DNA of 64,000 nucleotides from Betaproteobacteria bacterium GR16-43 (GTDB taxonomy: Bacteria > Pseudomonadota > Gammaproteobacteria > Burkholderiales > Usitatibacteraceae): NCBI GenBank assembly GCA_001953215.1, contig CP019169.1, positions 310,001-374,000 on the forward strand, given 5' to 3'. A program made the translations under genes and the position numbers. This document shows, piece after piece, positions 23,405 to 31,727 of this stretch. Numbering within the stretch: the first letter of the stretch is position 1; each line of letters opens with the position of its first letter. The notes under the pieces were generated by a model that did not search any database, was not told where the DNA came from, and saw only the letters and a program-made list of their open reading frames with translations.

Positions 23405-24232
23405 CTAGCCCCCGCCGCCACCCCCGCAACCGCCGCCACCTCCGCAACCGCCGCCTCCGCCGCCGCCACCTCCGCCGCAAGCACCACCGCCTCCGCCGGC
23501 GCCGCCTCCGCTGCAACTCACGACACCACAGCCGGCCGAGCCGTCCGGGCAATGACTTCCGCTCCCACTCCCACTCGCGCCGGCGCCGCTGCCGCCGGAT
23601 TCGCCGCCGAGAGCCTCGCCCCCGGCGTGTCCCATATCGCGCTCGCGGGCGAGCTTTTCCCGCACCCCTTCGAGCTGGCCGAGGCTCTCCGCGTCGTGGA
23701 CAAACCCGTTGGGGAAACGCAGTTCGCGATCGAGGGCGAACAGCAGCGGAACCGCGCCCACCATCGCCCACGCCGCGCCGTTCGGCTGCGGCCCACGGAA
23801 CTGGTGGAGCGTGTTCGCGAGGGCATCGCGCATCGGCACTTCCGTTCGCGCCTCGGGCGTGTGGTGCAGGTAGCCGCCGAACGCCCGCACGCAGAAGGCC
23901 TGGTAGTCGCGGGTCATCAGGATGAAATCGTGCCAGGCCTCGTCGACGGCGCGCGAGGGCATGCCCACTTCCTTCGCGATCCCGTGGCCCCGCGCCGCGA
24001 GGCAGGCGAGGAAGTACTCGCGCAGGGCTTCGAACACGCGCCGGACCTGGGCCTCATCGAGCATGGGATGGGAGTCCGCGTAGCGCCAGACGAGCGCGGC
24101 GGGAAACTTGTAGCCGGCGATGAACCTGGCGCGTTCCGCGCGCTGGCCGGGCTTCCCCATCCGCGTGAGCACCGCGATGAGGAGGACGAGGCCGACCAGG
24201 ACGGCGATGGAGAGCACGAAGGCAAGGACCAT
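23405..24232 (-). CDS. Membrane-anchored protein with Gly/Cys-rich tail, paralog B
   Basis: 275 residues from ATG 24232, chosen for the GGGAG 6 bases upstream; an ATG at 24259 is in frame. An N-terminal membrane helix (VLAFVLSIAVLVGLVLLIAVL) is followed by the same domain as paralog A (MPSRAVDEAWHDFILMTRDYQAFC, GGYLHHTPEAR, ALANTLHQF). The Gly-rich tail is even purer, with CGGGGG units to the last residue. It is tandem with paralog A, 93 bases upstream of it, so the pair arose by duplication. Function unknown. Confidence 0.75.
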   Translation of the reverse strand: MVLAFVLSIAVLVGLVLLIAVLTRMGKPGQRAERARFIAGYKFPAALVWRYADSHPMLDEAQVRRVFEALREYFLACLAARGHGIAKEVGMPSRAVDEAWHDFILMTRDYQAFCVRAFGGYLHHTPEARTEVPMRDALANTLHQFRGPQPNGAAWAMVGAVPLLFALDRELRFPNGFVHDAESLGQLEGVREKLARERDMGHAGGEALGGESGGSGAGASGSGSGSHCPDGSAGCGVVSCSGGGAGGGGGACGGGGGGGGGGCGGGGGCGGGGGG

Positions 24233-24337
24233 GGCGACTCCCTTCTTCAATACCGCCATTTTCTGCCTGTTTTTCCCCCTCCGCAGCCCGGCGCGACGAG
24301 CCGCAGGCTGGCGCGACGAAGCGGCGGTTTTTCGCCC

Positions 24338-25480
24338 CTACACGGCGGTCGCGGCCCGTGCGCTTTCCCGCCAGCGCGCCGCCTGCAACCGGACGACGTC
24401 GTTGAGCGACTTCGTTTCCGTGTAGCGCTCGCGCAGCCACTTCGCGTCGCTGCGTTCGGCCCGCGCGCGTTCGCGCATCGATTCGAGCGCGCTCCACGTA
24501 CCGAGCTCCCGCGCGACGCCTTCGAGCCGCGTGAACGTGGCGATCACGTCGTCGCGCAGCAGCACGTGCGCGCGCGCACCGGCGAAGGGATCGGCGAGTT
24601 GCGCCTGGAACCCGAAGCGCGAGGCCTGGAAGCGGTTGTATCCGTAGACGAGGTAGAGCGGCGCGATGGCTTCCGTGCGGCGGTTGCGCAGCAGCTCCGC
24701 GGCGAGCGTCTGCGCGTAGGCCGCCAGCTCCGCGGCGCCCTCCACCGTGAGCGGCGTATCGCAGATGCGGATCTCCACCGTGCCGTACTCGGGCTTCGGG
24801 CGGATGTCCCAGTAGAAGTCCTTCATGCTGGTGACGATGCCGTGGCCCGCCATCGCGTCGAAGTAGGTGTTGAACTCCGCCCAGTCCGACACCTCGGGCA
24901 GGTGCCCCGCGAGCGGGAAGGCGGAGACGGCGTGCAGCCGCGAGGTTTCGAAAGACGTGTCCTCGCCCTGGTAGTACGGCGAAGCCGCCGAGAGCGCGAT
25001 GAAGTGCGGGATGTAGCGGGCTAGTTGGTGCGTCAGGTAGACGGCGTCGTCACCGTTCGCCACGCCGATGTGGATGTGCTGCCCGAACACCGTGAACTGC
25101 TTGGCGAGGTAGCCGTAGAGCTGCGAGACGCGCTGGAAGCGCTCGGTGTCGAAGATGCGCCGCTCGCTCCACTTGTGGAACGGATGCGCGCCGCCGCCGG
25201 CGATCGCGAGGTTCAGCTTCTCGGCCTCCGTGACGATCGCGTCGCGCGTGAGGCGCAGTTCCGCGAGCAGCTCGGGGTACTTGCGATGCACCGAGCTGTT
25301 CACCTCGATCATGCTCTCGGTGATCTCCGGCTTCACTTCGCCGGGATGCTTCACCTTCGCGAGGCGCTGCAGGACGTCGCTCGCACCCCGCGTGAGGTTG
25401 AAGTCGCGCGTGTTCAGCACCATCAGCTCCAGCTCGACGCCGAAGGTGAGGGCTTCCGACCGGGTGAAATCGAGAGGCAT
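24338..25480 (-). CDS. YbdK-type carboxylate-amine ligase (GCS2 family)
   Basis: 380 residues, usual for the family. It is related to gamma-glutamylcysteine synthetase 2. Motifs: LTFGVELELMVLN, VKPEITESMIEVNSS, GGGAHPFHKW, FGQHIHIGVANGDDAV, SAASPYYQGEDTSF and TVEIRICDTPLTV. E. coli YbdK is only weakly active as a glutamate-cysteine ligase, so the true substrates here are unknown. The antiporter gene is 13 bases upstream in the same direction. Confidence 0.88.
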   Translation of the reverse strand: MPLDFTRSEALTFGVELELMVLNTRDFNLTRGASDVLQRLAKVKHPGEVKPEITESMIEVNSSVHRKYPELLAELRLTRDAIVTEAEKLNLAIAGGGAHPFHKWSERRIFDTERFQRVSQLYGYLAKQFTVFGQHIHIGVANGDDAVYLTHQLARYIPHFIALSAASPYYQGEDTSFETSRLHAVSAFPLAGHLPEVSDWAEFNTYFDAMAGHGIVTSMKDFYWDIRPKPEYGTVEIRICDTPLTVEGAAELAAYAQTLAAELLRNRRTEAIAPLYLVYGYNRFQASRFGFQAQLADPFAGARAHVLLRDDVIATFTRLEGVARELGTWSALESMRERARAERSDAKWLRERYTETKSLNDVVRLQAARWRESARAATAV

Positions 25481-25493
25481 GGTTCAGGCCTCC

Positions 25494-26762
25494 TCAGTGT
25501 GCGGCCGGCGCGCCCGTGCTCGTGGGCGCCGCGGGCGGCGGGGTGGGCGCGGACTGTACGGCCGGCGCATCGGGCTCCGCTTCACCCGCGAACTTGAGGC
25601 CCCACTGCATGGCGAGCGGTCCGGCGAATTCCATCACGATCACGCCCGCGAGCACCACCGTGCCCAACTGCTGCGCGAACTGCGGATAGATCTGCGACAC
25701 GTCGTGCGCGAGCAGCAGCGCGAGCGCCGACATGGGCAGCAGTGTTGCTCCCAGCGCGGTGGCCTGGCGCATGCGCAGGCCGCCCAGCATCGCGAAGGCG
25801 AAGACGCCGATGAACTTGCCCGCGGCCCGCGCGGCGATGAAGGCGAAAGCCGCCCAACCCGCCGCCTCGAACGACGTGAGCGGCAGGCTGGCCCCCGTGA
25901 TCACGAAGAGCACGATGTAGAAGAGCCGGCTGCCGCGGCCGAGGTCCACGGTGAGCAGGTCGTGCTTGCCCTCGTCGTTGCGCGAGAAGAGGCCGAAGGC
26001 GAGCAGGCAGAGGATCACGGAGAGCTTCAGCGACTGGGCCAGGCCCACGGCGCCCACCACGAGGCCCACGATCAGCGCGAAGTGCAGGTCGGGCGCGCGG
26101 TCGATCTGGCGGGCGAGCAGGCGGCCGAACGACGCGAGCACGCCGCCCATGAGCAGCGACCCGAGGAAGAGATAGAGCGGATGCAGCACGATCGTCTCGG
26201 GCTCGAGGCCCGCCTCGTAGTGCGCGGAGGCGAGGAACATCGTGACGAGGATCGAGGCGATCAGGCTGTTCAACGCGGTGAGGTTCAACGCGCGTTCGGT
26301 GACCTGGCCCTCGGCGCGCTGGTCCTGCACCGCCAGCAGCACGACCGCGGGCGACGTGGCCATCGCGATCGACGCCGCGATCGCCGACTGCAGCATCGGG
26401 AAGTCGAGCAGGAGCAGCGTGCCCAGCACGAGGCCGAAGGTGATGAACGCCTCGGCCACGCCCTTGGCCGCGAGCGTCCAGTCGCGCTTCATCCAGGCGA
26501 GGTCCATGCGGCGGCCGAGGTCGAACAGCACCAGGCCCAGCGCGATGTCCACAAAGATGCGCGTGTGGTCGAGCAGCGGGCTCATGTCCATCGCCGAGGC
26601 GATCGGGGCGATGGCGAAGCCGACCAGCACGTAGCCGATCACGCGCGGCAGCCCGAGGCGGCGCGCGCCTTCGCCGCCGAGCATACCGGCGACGAGGAGG
26701 ATCCCGAACAGGAGCGGGTAGCCCAGGGTCGGGGGAAACGTGGGCAGGAAGGTGGCGTCCAT
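25494..26762 (-). CDS. Monovalent cation:proton antiporter (CPA2 type)
   Basis: 422 residues with about 12 membrane segments. The Na+/H+ exchanger domain of CPA2 proteins is recognisable from GEGARRLGLPRVIGYVLVGF, IALGLVLFDLGRRMDLAW, IAMATSPAVVLLAVQDQRAEG and LYIVLFVITGASLP-like segments. There is no TrkA-N regulatory domain; the C-terminus is a short Pro/Ala-rich tail. I took ATG 26762 as start because the earlier in-frame sequence is not membrane-like. Likely co-transcribed with the ligase gene downstream. Confidence 0.83.
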   Translation of the reverse strand: MDATFLPTFPPTLGYPLLFGILLVAGMLGGEGARRLGLPRVIGYVLVGFAIAPIASAMDMSPLLDHTRIFVDIALGLVLFDLGRRMDLAWMKRDWTLAAKGVAEAFITFGLVLGTLLLLDFPMLQSAIAASIAMATSPAVVLLAVQDQRAEGQVTERALNLTALNSLIASILVTMFLASAHYEAGLEPETIVLHPLYLFLGSLLMGGVLASFGRLLARQIDRAPDLHFALIVGLVVGAVGLAQSLKLSVILCLLAFGLFSRNDEGKHDLLTVDLGRGSRLFYIVLFVITGASLPLTSFEAAGWAAFAFIAARAAGKFIGVFAFAMLGGLRMRQATALGATLLPMSALALLLAHDVSQIYPQFAQQLGTVVLAGVIVMEFAGPLAMQWGLKFAGEAEPDAPAVQSAPTPPPAAPTSTGAPAAH

Positions 26763-26852
26763 GTGGGGGGGCTTGGCCTCTCTCGTGACGTGGACCATTG
26801 TCGCCCCCGAACGTTGCACCCGGATGTAGGAGATGGCCGACACGCCCGCCCC

Positions 26853-26858
26853 TATAAT
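26853..26858 (+). promoter_or_regulatory. TATAAT box 7 bases before an ATG (possible leaderless start)
   Basis: A perfect TATAAT lies 7 bases upstream of the ATG at 26866. If this is the -10 element, transcription would begin at or next to the start codon. No good -35 is seen at the expected distance. Comparable TAGAAT boxes occur 8 bases before 10997 and 6 bases before 20245. Confidence 0.4.
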
Positions 26859-26865
26859 GCGACCC

Positions 26866-27732
26866 ATGGCGCCCCGTTTTTTCCAGAATGTCATCGCGCT
26901 CGTCTACGATTTCGACGGGACGCTATCCCCCCAGCCGATGCAGGAATACACGGTGCTGCCGAAGATCGGCGTGGAGCCCTCCGTGTTCTGGGAACAGGTG
27001 AACAGCGAGGCGCGCGAGACGGAAAGCGACCAGATGCTGGTCTACATGCGCCATATCCTCGAGGCGCTGGAGCGCAAGCAGGTGGACGTGAAGCGCGTGG
27101 ATTTCGCACGCATGGCGCGGGCCATCCAGTACTTCCCCGGTGTCGAGAAATGGTTCGGGCGCATGAACGCCTACGTGAAGCGGAAGAGCCAGGGGAAGGT
27201 CCGCCTGCACCACTACCTCATCTCGGCCGGCCAGAAGGAGATCCTCGAGGGCGTCTCCATTCGCCGACACTTCAAGCGGATCTACGCTTCCGAATACCAC
27301 TTCAACCACCACGGCGTGGCCACGTTCCCGAAGCTGCTCGTCACCGACACGATGAAGACGCAGTTCCTGTTCCGCATCAACAAGGGCAAGGAATCGATCA
27401 CCGATTCGATCAACGAGCACATGCCCGAGGAGCTGCGGCCGATCCCGTTCCAGAACATGGTCTACGTGGGCGACGGCATGACCGACGTCCCGTCGATGGC
27501 GCTCACCAAGAAAAGCGGCGGGCATACGGTCGCCGTGTACGACGCGCGCAACGACAAGGGCCGCGCCACGTGCGAGAAGCTCCTGCACGCCGGGCGCGCG
27601 GATTTCATCGCGGAGGCCAACTATCGCGAGGGCAGCAAGCTCTCGCGGCGCGTGGAGCTGCTGCTGGACGCGATCATCGCGGACGTGGCGTATCGCCGCG
27701 AAGCCCACGCCGTGCGCCACGGGAAGGAATGA
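26866..27732 (+). CDS. HAD-family hydrolase
   Basis: 288 residues from ATG 26866; an ATG at 26833 is in frame but would place the TATAAT inside the gene. HAD motif I is ALVYDFDGTLSP near the N-terminus, motif II is in HYLISAGQKEIL, and motif III/IV is VYVGDGMTDVPSMALT. These are the phosphatase hallmarks. The long insertion between motifs I and II (residues 25-115) is a helical cap. The substrate is unknown. Its stop overlaps the birA start (ATGA), making a HAD-birA-coaX-SPOR operon. Confidence 0.85.
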   Translation: MAPRFFQNVIALVYDFDGTLSPQPMQEYTVLPKIGVEPSVFWEQVNSEARETESDQMLVYMRHILEALERKQVDVKRVDFARMARAIQYFPGVEKWFGRMNAYVKRKSQGKVRLHHYLISAGQKEILEGVSIRRHFKRIYASEYHFNHHGVATFPKLLVTDTMKTQFLFRINKGKESITDSINEHMPEELRPIPFQNMVYVGDGMTDVPSMALTKKSGGHTVAVYDARNDKGRATCEKLLHAGRADFIAEANYREGSKLSRRVELLLDAIIADVAYRREAHAVRHGKE

Positions 27733-28712
27733 ACGCCCTCACCTTCCAGGCGTTGCGCCAGCTGGCCGATGGGCGCTTCCATTCGGGCGAGGCGATCGCG
27801 CGCGGGCTGGGAAGGTCGCGCGCCACGCTCTCCGAGGCGTTGAAGCATGCTCCCGCGTTGGGGCTCGAGCTCTTCAGCGTGCCGGGCAAGGGCTACAAGC
27901 TCGCGGAGCCGATCGAGTTTCTCGACGCATCGGTCGTCGCGGCCGCGATGGGATCGAGCGCTTCGCGGGTTCGACTGGAGATCGCGGACGAAGTGGACTC
28001 GACTTCCTCCCGGCTGCTCGCGCGTGCGGCGGCCGGCGAGGCGCCCGGTGCGTGCCTCGCGGCCGAATGGCAGAGCGCCGGGCGCGGGCGGCGCGGGCGC
28101 GGCTGGGTCGGCGGGCTCGGCGGCTCGATCCTCTTCTCGCTCCTGTGGCGCTTCGAGCGCGGCGTGGGGCAACTGGCGGGGCTCTCGCTCGCGGCCGGGC
28201 TGGCGGTAACGCGAGCGCTGCGTGAGTGCGGCGTGGAGCGCGCGCAGGTGAAGTGGCCCAACGACATCGTGGCCGACTTCCGCAAGATCGGCGGCATCCT
28301 GATCGAGAGTTCGGGCGAGATGCACGGGCCCAGCATCGCGGTGATCGGGATCGGGTTGAACTATCGGCTCGGCGATCGCTTGGGTGAAATCGACCAGCCG
28401 GCCGTGGACATCGTCGGTGCTTCGGCGGGCGGCGCGCGTTCGCGCAACGAGGTCCTCGCGAGCGTGCTCTCGCATCTGGTTCGCGTGCTCGACGATTTCG
28501 AACGCGAGGGCTTCACGCCGCTGCGCGACGAGTGGCGATCGCTGCACGCCTACGAAGGCCGGCGCGTGCGCGTGGCGCCACCCAACGAGACCGCGTACGA
28601 GGCCGACGTGACCGGCGTCGGCGAGGACGGTGCGTTGCTCGTGACGGCCCAGGGCCGCGTGGTGCGGCTGGCTTCCGCGGAACTGACGGCGATCCGCCCG
28701 GCCGCGCGATGA
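27729..28712 (+). CDS. birA: Biotin--[acetyl-CoA-carboxylase] ligase, with N-terminal HTH
   Basis: 327 residues, bifunctional BirA type. The N-terminal winged helix (residues 15-60: GEAIARGLGRSRATLSEALK) may let it repress biotin genes. The ligase domain shows EWQSAGRGRRGRGWVG, GSILFSLLWRF, KWPNDIVADFRKIGGILIE and GIGLNYRLG. It attaches biotin to carboxyl-carrier proteins. It overlaps HAD upstream and coaX downstream by 4 bases each; the birA-coaX pairing is common in betaproteobacteria. Confidence 0.93.
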   Translation: MNALTFQALRQLADGRFHSGEAIARGLGRSRATLSEALKHAPALGLELFSVPGKGYKLAEPIEFLDASVVAAAMGSSASRVRLEIADEVDSTSSRLLARAAAGEAPGACLAAEWQSAGRGRRGRGWVGGLGGSILFSLLWRFERGVGQLAGLSLAAGLAVTRALRECGVERAQVKWPNDIVADFRKIGGILIESSGEMHGPSIAVIGIGLNYRLGDRLGEIDQPAVDIVGASAGGARSRNEVLASVLSHLVRVLDDFEREGFTPLRDEWRSLHAYEGRRVRVAPPNETAYEADVTGVGEDGALLVTAQGRVVRLASAELTAIRPAAR

Positions 28713-29446
28713 TGACCACGACCATCCTCGCCATCGACGCGGGCAACACGCGCATCAAGTGGGGCGTGCACGAAGGCGAATCGTGGCGCGCGCGCGGGGC
28801 CACGCCGACCACGGATGCGGCCCACATCGCATTGCACTGGACCGCGGCGCCGGCCGGCACGCGGGTCATCGCCTCGAACGTCGCGGGCGCGGAAGTGGCG
28901 GCGCACTTGCGGCGCGCGGCGGAGGAGCGGGGCTTCGAGTTCGAGATCATCGTCTCGCGCCCGGAGCAGTTGGGCGTGAAGAACGGCTATCGCGATCCGG
29001 CGCAACTCGGTTCCGATCGCTGGGCCGCGCTGGTGGCCGCGCATCGCACCATCCCCGGGAACAAGCTCGTCGTGAACGCGGGCACGGCGCTCACGGTCGA
29101 TGCGCTGACGGGGGCCGGCAAGTTCCTCGGCGGATTGATCGTGCCGGGGCCCGCGCTGATGCGCCGCTCGCTCGACCACGGCACGGCGGGGCTGCGCCTC
29201 ACGGAAGGCGCGTTCCAGCCCTTCCCGGCCAGCACGCCGAACGCGATCACCACGGGGGCCATCCAGGCGTGCGTGGGGGCGGTGGAGCGCGTGCGCGCGG
29301 ACATGGCGGCCCACGGCGTGGCGCCGCAGGGCATCCTGCTTTCCGGCGGCGGGGGGATGGAGATCGCCGCCTACCTTCCCATGCCCGCCATGTTCAACGA
29401 GAATCTGGTCCTCGACGGCCTCGTGGCCATCGCCCTCGATCGCTGA
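28709..29446 (+). CDS. coaX: Type III pantothenate kinase
   Basis: 245 residues. First step of coenzyme A synthesis, phosphorylating pantothenate. ASKHA-fold motifs: LAIDAGNTRIKWG (phosphate 1), NGYRDPAQLGSDRWAALVAA, LVVNAGTALTVDALT, FLGGLIVPGPALMRRSL, and ITTGAIQACVGAVERV. The ATG at 28709 (followed by another ATG) overlaps the birA stop. The type III enzyme is the usual one in betaproteobacteria. Confidence 0.94.
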   Translation: MMTTTILAIDAGNTRIKWGVHEGESWRARGATPTTDAAHIALHWTAAPAGTRVIASNVAGAEVAAHLRRAAEERGFEFEIIVSRPEQLGVKNGYRDPAQLGSDRWAALVAAHRTIPGNKLVVNAGTALTVDALTGAGKFLGGLIVPGPALMRRSLDHGTAGLRLTEGAFQPFPASTPNAITTGAIQACVGAVERVRADMAAHGVAPQGILLSGGGGMEIAAYLPMPAMFNENLVLDGLVAIALDR

Positions 29447-29448
29447 CC

Positions 29449-30105
29449 TTGTCCCGACTGCTCTTCTTCGTCCTGATCATCGCGAACCTCGCGTTCGGCG
29501 TGCACCTGTGGCTCGGGCGCGGCGACGAGAAGGGCGACGTCTCCGCCCGCGAGCGGAACCGCGACGAGGTGAAGCTCGTGGCCGTGACGCCGCCGCTGAT
29601 CGCCGCGCGCAAGGCCGAGGAGACGCGCGAGACGGTCGCGCGCCTCACGGGCGCGGCCTGCGTGGAATTCGCGGGCGTGGCTTCCGCCGACCTTCCGAAG
29701 GCCCGCGAGGCGTTCGCGGCGTTCAAGCTGGGCGACCGGCTGGTCGAGCGGCGCGTGGAGGACATCACGCGGCACTGGGTCTTCATGCCCGCCGCCAAGG
29801 ACCGCAAGGCCGCGGACGCCACGATGGCGGACCTGCGCAAGAAAGGCGTGGCCGACCTCTCCATCCGGCCCGACAACGCGATTTCCCTCGGCGTCTTCTC
29901 CACCGAAGAAGCCGCTCGGCGCTTCCTCTCCTCCATCGAAGCCAAGGGCATCAAGGGCGCGCAATCCGGCCCCTTCACCAAGGAGCTTCGCGAAGTGGCC
30001 TTCCTCGTCCGCGAGCCCGACACCGAGCTCGTCGCTCGCCTCGCCGTCCTCCAGCGCGACTATGCCGGCGCGCTCATGCGCGCCGTCCCCTGCCCCACGC
30101 AATAA
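29449..30105 (+). CDS. SPOR-domain inner-membrane protein
   Basis: 218 residues from a TTG at 29449, two bases after the coaX stop. One N-terminal membrane helix (LLFFVLIIANLAFGVHLWL) is followed by a charged linker. A C-terminal SPOR-like domain shows LGVFSTEEAARRFLSSIEAKGI and GPFTKELREVAFLVRE. SPOR domains bind denuded peptidoglycan glycans, typically at division sites. The stop codon TAA is the first part of the REP unit at 30100-30126, so the element inserted at or formed this end. Confidence 0.82.
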   Translation: MSRLLFFVLIIANLAFGVHLWLGRGDEKGDVSARERNRDEVKLVAVTPPLIAARKAEETRETVARLTGAACVEFAGVASADLPKAREAFAAFKLGDRLVERRVEDITRHWVFMPAAKDRKAADATMADLRKKGVADLSIRPDNAISLGVFSTEEAARRFLSSIEAKGIKGAQSGPFTKELREVAFLVREPDTELVARLAVLQRDYAGALMRAVPCPTQ

Positions 30106-30888
30106 AGGGGTCAGACTCCTTTATTGCCCGCGCGGCCTTCCCTTTCGCCAGCCGCGCTCGCCTGCCGTCACTTGTCGACCGATCGACGATTCCAGGCGTT
30201 CGCAATCGCGGTCCTCGCCAATTGCCAAGCCCGCCCACGTGGCCTTGCGGATGACCCCCACAACGGCATCCGCAAGCGGAGCATTCACCAGCCCAGCCCA
30301 AACCGAGCGGCGAATGCCTTCGGTTTCCCCGATGGATAGCCAGGCCTCATGTGCCGTGACCAGATCGTCGGCTTGCACCGCCGCGTAGTGGCGGGAACTC
30401 GACCAGATGAATGACCCTGGCACGTCAACCATTCCGGCTCGGACGGGATTCTGTTCGATGTAGCGGTGGCAGTTGAAGAGGTATTCCTCACTAGCAACCA
30501 AGGAAGACTTGTATCGCCCTTCCCACAGCGTTCCGGTGCGCCCATGCCGCGCATTGAAGTAGGCAATGTACCGGCGCCCCAAGCTCTGCATTGCCTTCGG
30601 GAGCGAATCCACCGTCTGGCCAGTCACCAGCAGGTGCACGTGGTTGTTCATGATCACGTATGCATGAACGTCGAGTTCGTGAGAGTTGGTAGCCCGGCGC
30701 AACTCATCGAGGAGGCGCAGCCGATCGCCATCGCAACGAACAATGTCGTGCCGGTTGTTTCCACGAAAGGTAACGTGGCACGGGACTGAGGGGAGAAAGA
30801 CGCGCGGTCGACGAGGCATCCCTGCTGAAACGCCAGAGGCCGCGTTCCGTGGACAAGAATCCAATAAAGGAGTCTGACCCCTTTATTG
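30100..30888 (-). mobile_element. RAYT element bounded by 27-bp inverted REP units
   Basis: Two 27-bp sequences, CAATAAAGGGGTCAGACTCC... at 30100-30126 and its exact reverse complement at 30862-30888, flank a single transposase gene. Each end is itself an imperfect palindrome. The 789-base unit supplies the stop codons of the SPOR gene and of its own transposase. Immediately to its right lies a partial copy of the other REP variant (30896-30916). No target-site duplication is obvious. Confidence 0.8.
30121..30819 (-). CDS. REP-associated tyrosine transposase (RAYT, Y1 family)
   Basis: 232 residues from ATG 30819. The Y1 single-strand transposase pattern is complete: PCHVTFRGNNRHD, the metal-binding HxH in YVIMNNHVHLLVTG, SLGRRYIAYFNARHGRTGTLWEGRYKSSLV with the catalytic-type Tyr, then YLFNCHRYIEQNPVRAGMV. 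These single-copy genes are domesticated relatives of IS200/IS605 transposases and cut at REP palindromes. The REP-like units scattered in this window are its likely substrates. The TAA stop lies in the flanking REP. Confidence 0.92.
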   Translation of the reverse strand: MPRRPRVFLPSVPCHVTFRGNNRHDIVRCDGDRLRLLDELRRATNSHELDVHAYVIMNNHVHLLVTGQTVDSLPKAMQSLGRRYIAYFNARHGRTGTLWEGRYKSSLVASEEYLFNCHRYIEQNPVRAGMVDVPGSFIWSSSRHYAAVQADDLVTAHEAWLSIGETEGIRRSVWAGLVNAPLADAVVGVIRKATWAGLAIGEDRDCERLESSIGRQVTAGERGWRKGRPRGQ

Positions 30889-30895
30889 AATAGGG

Positions 30896-30916
30896 AAAAG
30901 GTGCTGACCCTAATTA
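30896..30916. repeat. Partial REP-like unit (GGTGCTGACCC variant)
   Basis: GGTGCTGACCCTAATTAG matches one arm of the palindrome at 8431-8476. Here only one arm is present, and it supplies the TAA stop (30914-30916, minus strand) of the adjacent DUF3047-like gene. Confidence 0.65.
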
Positions 30917-31660
30917 GTTTTTGACGAAGCGGATGTCGCCGTAGAACGCTTCGATGGAGGTGCCCGTGTTGTCGGAGTCGGACATGATGCCGACGGTCTT
31001 CACGCGCGGCGGGTCTTCGCCGAAGGCGCGGCGGTAGTCTTCGAGGACGTTCACCTTGGCTTCGTGCCAGCGCGAGAGATCGCGTCGGGCGTTCGCGGCG
31101 ACCACCATCTTCACGCGCGAAGAGTTGTGGTGCGTGAGGATCTCGCCCTCGGCGCGGTCGGGCTCCCAGATGTACATGAGCGTCGCATAGGGCAGCGGGT
31201 TGCCGGTGAGGGCCTTCGCGAGGTCGTAGTTCAGTTTCTCGTCGTCGGGCAGGCGGTCGCGGCCGCCTTCGAAGGTGAACACGATGCGCGCGGGCGCATC
31301 GGCGTGCGCGGGCACCGTGTTGTCGGCGCCCTCGATCAGGCGCGGCACCATCCAGCGCCATTCCGCCAGGGGAAATTCGTGCAGGTCGATGGAGACGTGC
31401 TGGTCCAGCCCGGAGGCCGAGCGGTTGGCCACGGCGTGCACCACGTTCGTCCCGTTCAGCGGCACCACCTGGTACGAGGTGAGCGGCTTGAAGCGGAACA
31501 GGCGATAGATGCTCCAGCCGTCGGGCAGGCCATCGCGAATCGAAGCGAGGGAAAACGGGGTGGGAAGGCGCGTGCCTTCCAGCGGCGGCGGTTCCGGCGC
31601 CGAGGCGCAAGCCGACAGCAGGAGCAACGAGACGAGGACCGCGTGCGCAGGACGAATCAT
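30914..31660 (-). CDS. DUF3047-like lipoprotein
   Basis: 248 residues. The signal peptide ends in a lipobox (LLLLSAC), so it is membrane-anchored. The body has LPDGWSIYRLFRFKPLTSYQVV, SASGLDQHVSIDLHEFPLAEWRWMV, IVFTFEGGRDRLPDDEK, YATLMYIWEPDRAEGEILTHHNSSRVKMVV and VKTVGIMSDSDNTGTSIEAFYGDI, the pattern of the DUF3047 family. No function is established. It is divergent from the S41 protease gene 67 bases away. The last codons lie against a REP fragment. Confidence 0.78.
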   Translation of the reverse strand: MIRPAHAVLVSLLLLSACASAPEPPPLEGTRLPTPFSLASIRDGLPDGWSIYRLFRFKPLTSYQVVPLNGTNVVHAVANRSASGLDQHVSIDLHEFPLAEWRWMVPRLIEGADNTVPAHADAPARIVFTFEGGRDRLPDDEKLNYDLAKALTGNPLPYATLMYIWEPDRAEGEILTHHNSSRVKMVVAANARRDLSRWHEAKVNVLEDYRRAFGEDPPRVKTVGIMSDSDNTGTSIEAFYGDIRFVKN

Positions 31661-31727
31661 CTTATCGGTTATGCTGTCTCTAGTAGGACAGGGCGCTGCC
31701 AAGTCTATCCGCAATCCCCGACGTCGC

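Noticed and set aside
22490-25024. An 844-codon open frame on the plus strand
   Set aside because: It is the antisense shadow of the two Gly/Cys-rich genes and the carboxylate-amine ligase. Its composition is His/Arg/Glu-rich with no recognisable domain.
25146-27700. Front of a very long plus-strand frame that ends in birA
   Set aside because: Only the part from 27729 is a gene. The rest is antisense to the antiporter and out of frame with the HAD gene.
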